DNA from: Marinobacter subterrani
GTDB lineage: Bacteria; Pseudomonadota; Gammaproteobacteria; Pseudomonadales; Oleiphilaceae
Direction of reading: 5' to 3'
DNA length: 64,000 nucleotides
Assembly (NCBI RefSeq): GCF_001045555.1
Contig: NZ_LFBU01000001.1
Span: 186,001 to 250,000 of the forward strand
Below are positions 60,453-64,000 of this stretch, piece after piece. The notes under the pieces are model-generated. The model was not told the DNA's origin. It made no database searches and worked only from the letters and a program-made list of their open reading frames with translations. The stretch's first letter is position 1, and every line of letters begins with the position of its first letter. The translations under genes were made by a program, and so were the position numbers.

Positions 60453-61997
60453 TCAGTGGTAGTAGTGGGGGCCACGAACGTTGGTGTGAACAGGCAGATC
60501 GGTCAGTTCCGGCTCTTCCTCAGCTAGGGGCAGCGGGAGTTGATCCAGCCCCTGCTTTAGGATCGAGGTGATGCTCTGGTAACTGGCCGAGTTGATAGCC
60601 AACGCCCGGTCACAAGCCTGCTCAAGGCGGTCACGGCTGTAGCGACGACTGAGGTTCAGCAGACCCAGGCAGGCCCGGTAACCATGTTCCGGATGCGGCC
60701 GATCCTTGAGCTGTCCCTGCACCACATCCAACGTGGCGGGGCCGATGTCCTTGGCCCAGTTCAGGAAGCGTCCCGGTGACCAGTTCTGATGGGCCTGATG
60801 CGACTTGGGCATGTGTTCGGTCAGGGTCACGAAGCGGCTCTTGCCGTGGCGAGAATGCAAGGCTACCCGTTGTCCCTTGTGCATGACCTCAACGGACGTA
60901 TCGGTCACCCGAACATCCAGCTTCACACCCACCAGGGCGTGAGGCACGCTGTACAGCCGTTTGTCGATCTCGATGTGGTAGTCAATGCCCGGTCGCGCTT
61001 TGCACCACTCGGCATAGACATAGGGTGTTGCGGGCAGAGGTCTCAGAGCTGGGCGATCCAGTGACTCGAACAAGCTCTGGCGGCTCTCGGAGCGCCCCTG
61101 GAACGGGCGCTGGTTCAGCGCCGGCAACAACTGGGCAATGGCCGAGTTCAGTTCGGCCAGGGAGAAGAACATCCGGTGCCGTAACCGGGCCAGTATCCAG
61201 CGCTCGACCAGCAGTACGGCGGCTTCAGCTTTCGCCTTGTCCTTGGGTTTGTAGGGGCGTGCCGGTAATACGGCAGTCTGGTAGTGGGCGGCCAGTTCGG
61301 CGTAGGTCTCGTTGATCTTCGGGGTATATCGATCGGCCTTGGTGACCGCTGCCTTGAGGTTGTCAGGAACCAGCAATTCAGCTACACCGCCGTAGAACGC
61401 CAGCATCCGTTGGTGGGAGGCAATCCAGTCCGGCAGGGACTGGCTCCAGGTAGCCTCGGCGAAGGTATAGCTGGACGCTCCAAGCACGGCGACAAAGACC
61501 TGAGCCTTACGCATTTCACCGGTGGAACGATCCACCACTGGCACAGTGGGGCCACAGTAATCGATAAAGATCTTCTCACCGGCTCGATGGACCTGGCGCA
61601 TGCTGCGCCGCTGCCGGCCACGCCAGAGCCGGTAATGGTGGCAGAACTGGCTGTAGCGATAGGCCTTGTCGCTGTGGCGTTCTACGTACTCGGCCCAGAG
61701 CAGTTGCAGGGTCACGCCCTTGGTCTTCAGTTCCTGGTGGACCTGGAAGTAATCAGGTTCGGCAAAGCGTGCAGGTGGGGTCTTAGCCGGGAACAGCAGC
61801 GCTTCCAGTCGTACCTCATCAACATCCTCTGGCAACGGCCAGGTCACATCATGGGCCTGGGCAAGATTGACGTACTTGCCAACCACACCTTTGGAGAGAC
61901 CGCAGGCGCGGGCAATGCGCTCATGGCTCAGGCCTGCTTCGTACTTGAGGCGCAAGACCTCGATAATCTGTCGCATGGAAATCCTCGCAACCGGCAT
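60453..61997 (-). CDS. istA: IS21 transposase IstA (element 2)
   Basis: 514 residues from MPVARISMRQIIEVLRLKYEAGLSHERIARACGLSKGVVGKYV (HTH). DDE core with GEKIFIDYCGPTVPVVD, LLVPDNLKAAVTK and KAEAAVLLVERWILARL. ATG 61997 has GAGGAAGAG upstream; the longer frame would enter the terminal repeats. Confidence 0.95.
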   Translation of the reverse strand: MPVARISMRQIIEVLRLKYEAGLSHERIARACGLSKGVVGKYVNLAQAHDVTWPLPEDVDEVRLEALLFPAKTPPARFAEPDYFQVHQELKTKGVTLQLLWAEYVERHSDKAYRYSQFCHHYRLWRGRQRRSMRQVHRAGEKIFIDYCGPTVPVVDRSTGEMRKAQVFVAVLGASSYTFAEATWSQSLPDWIASHQRMLAFYGGVAELLVPDNLKAAVTKADRYTPKINETYAELAAHYQTAVLPARPYKPKDKAKAEAAVLLVERWILARLRHRMFFSLAELNSAIAQLLPALNQRPFQGRSESRQSLFESLDRPALRPLPATPYVYAEWCKARPGIDYHIEIDKRLYSVPHALVGVKLDVRVTDTSVEVMHKGQRVALHSRHGKSRFVTLTEHMPKSHQAHQNWSPGRFLNWAKDIGPATLDVVQGQLKDRPHPEHGYRACLGLLNLSRRYSRDRLEQACDRALAINSASYQSITSILKQGLDQLPLPLAEEEPELTDLPVHTNVRGPHYYH

Positions 61998-62412
61998 CCG
62001 CTCTTCCTCGTGATAAAAAGGAAGGGGGTATGCCGGATTAAGTTGAAGAATTCCAGCGCTTTGGCAGTGGTTCCGGGGGAACGTGACCGATGATTCCGGC
62101 ATCGTGACCGGCGATTCCGGAAAACAACCCGAAATCGGTCACGATAAAACGGAATGAGCGGTCACGATCGCCCGGAACAGGCGGTCACGTTCAAACGGAA
62201 TGGGTGGTCACGATGGCGCGGAATACGCACCTTCTCGGAATCAATAGGCAATAGTCATTTTTTTGGCCGCGCCGGCGGCCAACCTAAACCCATGAGCGAG
62301 AACGCCTGCTTCGTCAGTCTCGCGGGGCTGTCAGGCACTCAGGTAATCCCCCCGAAAAACAGCGGTGATCAAAAGTAGAATTTTCCGTAAGCTACACGCA
62401 GGGAGATTCTGC

Positions 62413-62679
62413 ATGAAGAAGTCACGTTTTTCCGACAGCCAGATCCTGTCGATACTTAAGCAAGCCGAGAACGGCGTACCGATTCCGGAGCTTTGCCGTG
62501 AGCACGGCATGAGCAGTGCCAGCTTTTATAAATGGCGCGCCAAGTTTGGCGGCATGGATGCATCGATGATGGCCCGCCTGAAAGAGCTGGAGGATGAAAA
62601 CCGCCGGCTCAAGAAGATGTATGCCGAGGAGCGGCTGAAGGCTGACATCCTCAAGGAAGCCATCGAAAAAAAGTGGTGA
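62413..62679 (+). CDS. IS3 OrfA
   Basis: 88 residues from [47 protein letters not shown] (HTH), followed by a leucine-zipper region ([31 protein letters not shown]). It ends at a run of seven A (62666-62672), where a -1 shift would join it to orfB. Confidence 0.93.
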   Translation: MKKSRFSDSQILSILKQAENGVPIPELCREHGMSSASFYKWRAKFGGMDASMMARLKELEDENRRLKKMYAEERLKADILKEAIEKKW

Positions 62680-63500
62680 AGCCGTCTCGTCGCCGTGAGA
62701 TGGCGCAGAAAGCCGTTGATGAAAAGCGTGTCAGCATTCGTCTGGCCTGCTGGATGTTCAGCATCAGTGAGACCTGCTACCGCTATCAGCCCAAACTGAG
62801 CAGCGAGAACGCTGAGATCGCGGACTGGCTGGTGCGACTGACCCACAATCAGCGGAACTGGGGCTTTGGTTTGTGCTTTTTGCACCTCCGGAACGTTAAA
62901 GGGTTTGGTTGGAATCACAAGCGGGTTTACCGGATTTACCGGGAGCTGGAACTGAATCTGCGCATCAAGCCCAAGAAGCGTCTGGTTCGGGAAAAGCCGG
63001 AGCCATTGGCTGTGCCGGCAATGATCAACGACAGTTGGTCGATGGACTTCATGCACGACCAGCTCAACGATGGCCGCAGTTACCGGCTACTGAATGTGAT
63101 TGATGACTTTAACCGCGAGGGGCTTGGCATCGAAGTGGACTTCTCGCTTCCGGCAGAACGGGTTATCCGATCGCTGGATCAGATCATTGAATGGCGGGGT
63201 AAACCGCGTTCTATCCGCTGTGACAACGGACCTGAGTACATCAGCGGCAAGCTGTCCGCCTGGGCTGAAAAACGGGAGATCGCGCTGGCGTTTATCCAGC
63301 CTGGCAAACCCCAGCAGAACGCCTACATCGAACGCTACAACCGAACGGTCCGTTACGATTGGCTGGCACAGTATCTGTTCGACAGCACCGAAGAAGTCCA
63401 GGATTATGCCACCCGCTGGCTCTGGCACTACAATCACGAACGACCCAATATGGGACTGGGAGGAATTACTCCTCAACAGAAATTGGCCATGATGGCCTGA
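62673..63500 (+). CDS. IS3 OrfB transposase
   Basis: 275 residues of the IS3 rve-type integrase. DDE residues: [19 protein letters not shown] and [12 protein letters not shown]. It is probably made as an OrfAB fusion through the A7 slippery run, not from its own start. Confidence 0.94.
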   Translation: MVKPSRRREMAQKAVDEKRVSIRLACWMFSISETCYRYQPKLSSENAEIADWLVRLTHNQRNWGFGLCFLHLRNVKGFGWNHKRVYRIYRELELNLRIKPKKRLVREKPEPLAVPAMINDSWSMDFMHDQLNDGRSYRLLNVIDDFNREGLGIEVDFSLPAERVIRSLDQIIEWRGKPRSIRCDNGPEYISGKLSAWAEKREIALAFIQPGKPQQNAYIERYNRTVRYDWLAQYLFDSTEEVQDYATRWLWHYNHERPNMGLGGITPQQKLAMMA

Positions 63501-63543
63501 GGTCTACTTTTGAATCCCGTTAAAAATGGGGGGATTACCCTCA

Positions 63544-63885
63544 CAGCAAACACATATAGGGGCTCTCTTACGTGGCTTTAGGCCACGGCCTGACCGGTCG
63601 TTCCTTCGGTGGGTCAGGGGCACCAGACATTCATCGGTTAACCGGTCACTGGCACTATTCAAGGTGTCGGGCTGCATAGCTCCAGTTAGTTTCAGGCTCA
63701 GGACCGGTGTAAGCGCACTGGCTCATGGTATTAAGGCACGCCCACGGAGTGGCTAATCAAAGCGACTGGCTTCAACGTCGGTGATAGAAGGCCGGTTTGG
63801 TATCGAGTACCAGTCAGCGGACACCCGGCTTTCGGTCATCATCCTGTTTGATCCAGTTAGACGTCATGCTCACCCCGTGGCGTGA
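63544..63885. other. Stretch without a recognised gene before the edge IS fragment
   Basis: About 340 bp with no convincing open frame (a 76-codon plus-strand frame at 63526 looks random). The region next to 63886 is probably the non-coding downstream end of the IS110-type element whose transposase enters from the right edge. Confidence 0.4.
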
Positions 63886-64000
63886 CTAACCCTTCAGGAA
63901 TCGTTGTTCATCGAAGACCCTCTGATGCTTGAGCATGAAGTAGGCGGCCCGGCCCAGCTTGTGGGCCAGCGCGGACAGCGCCTTGGGCTTGTTCATTCGT
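63886..64000 (-). CDS. IS110-type transposase, C-terminal fragment at window edge
   Basis: The minus strand encodes about 38 residues ending MNKPKALSALAHKLGRAAYFMLKHQRVFDEQRFLKG and a stop. 'LAHKLGRAAYxMLK...FD..RF' is the usual C-terminus of IS110/IS116-type transposases. It differs from the two IS110-type copies inside the array. The rest lies outside the window. Confidence 0.65.
   Translation of the reverse strand, partial: RMNKPKALSALAHKLGRAAYFMLKHQRVFDEQRFLKG

Larger units (their letters stand above)
59590..62229 (-). mobile_element. IS21-family element 2, 5-bp target duplication
   Basis: 2640 bp. Both ends start TGCGTATTCCG. Target duplication CCTTC is at 59585-59589 and 62230-62234. 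Each end carries several repeats built from ATTCCGG and CGTGACCG (left 59594-59640, right 62064-62215). The proteins differ clearly from element 1, so it is a separate IS. Confidence 0.92.
62342..63539 (+). mobile_element. IS3-family element, 4-bp target duplication
   Basis: 1198 bp with inverted ends GGTAATCCCCCC (left) and GGGGGGATTACC (right), and the sequence CTCA repeated outside (62338-62341, 63540-63543). Contains orfA and orfB with a frameshift signal. The end sequence and orfA type fit the IS407 group. Confidence 0.93.

Noticed and set aside
63526..63756. 76-codon plus-strand frame after the IS3 element
   Set aside because: Starts inside the IS terminal repeat, has no ribosome site and a random-looking sequence.

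Overview
The window looks like the chromosome of a marine gammaproteobacterium, most probably Marinobacter or a close relative. This is inferred from the gene set and base composition: Na+-pumping oxaloacetate decarboxylase genes, an imuA-imuB-dnaE2 cassette and a sedentary chromosomal integron. No rRNA or tRNA is present to settle it.

1-22192: most of a Mu-like transposable prophage, cut by the left window edge. Nearly all genes lie on the minus strand. Reading right to left: repressor (plus strand) / ner early switch, an HTH protein, MuA-type transposase, MuB-type ATPase, the small early genes including gemA, a Mor-type activator, lysis genes (DUF5675 and a 3TM holin), small and large terminase, portal, gpF, protease, decoration protein, major head protein, and gp35/gp36/gpG/gp37-like genes. 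The tail genes lie outside. The repressor-side end of the prophage sits in the last codons of a methyl-accepting chemotaxis gene, which it truncates.

22190-36320: host core genes. These are the truncated mcp, a DUF2058 gene, dbpA, oadG-oadA-oadB with a clear terminator, an intergenic inverted-repeat element, the SOS mutasome operon imuA-imuB-dnaE2 behind a perfect LexA box, phhB and a YrhK-domain gene.

36317-58563: a chromosomal integron. intI is on the minus strand and has its own perfect LexA box. It is followed by an attI region and 25 cassettes on the plus strand, each bounded by an attC site. Recognisable cassette products are tautomerase-like, PD-(D/E)XK nuclease-like, SUFU-like, DUF6624, PIN domain, PNPOx-like, GNAT, GFA, HEPN-like, NIPSNAP, DUF6429 and FMN reductase proteins. 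The rest are unknown or gene-less, and two gene-less cassettes are identical. Insertion sequences have invaded the array: two copies of one IS110-type element, each inside an attC just after the R'' box, one IS66 inside a cassette gene (8-bp target duplication), and one IS21 inside a gene-less cassette (6-bp duplication).

58564-64000: a hicA-hicB toxin-antitoxin pair directly after the last attC, then a pile-up of insertion sequences: a second, different IS21 element, an IS3-family element, and the 3' end of another IS110-type transposase at the window edge.

Functionally, the mutagenic repair operon and the integron integrase are under near-identical LexA operators about 1.8 kb apart, so DNA damage should raise both point mutation and cassette shuffling. 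The most original signal is the IS110-type element that has landed twice in attC sites. It carries a roughly 206-bp structured leader, a candidate bridge RNA, containing a stretch that resembles the attC sequence it targets.
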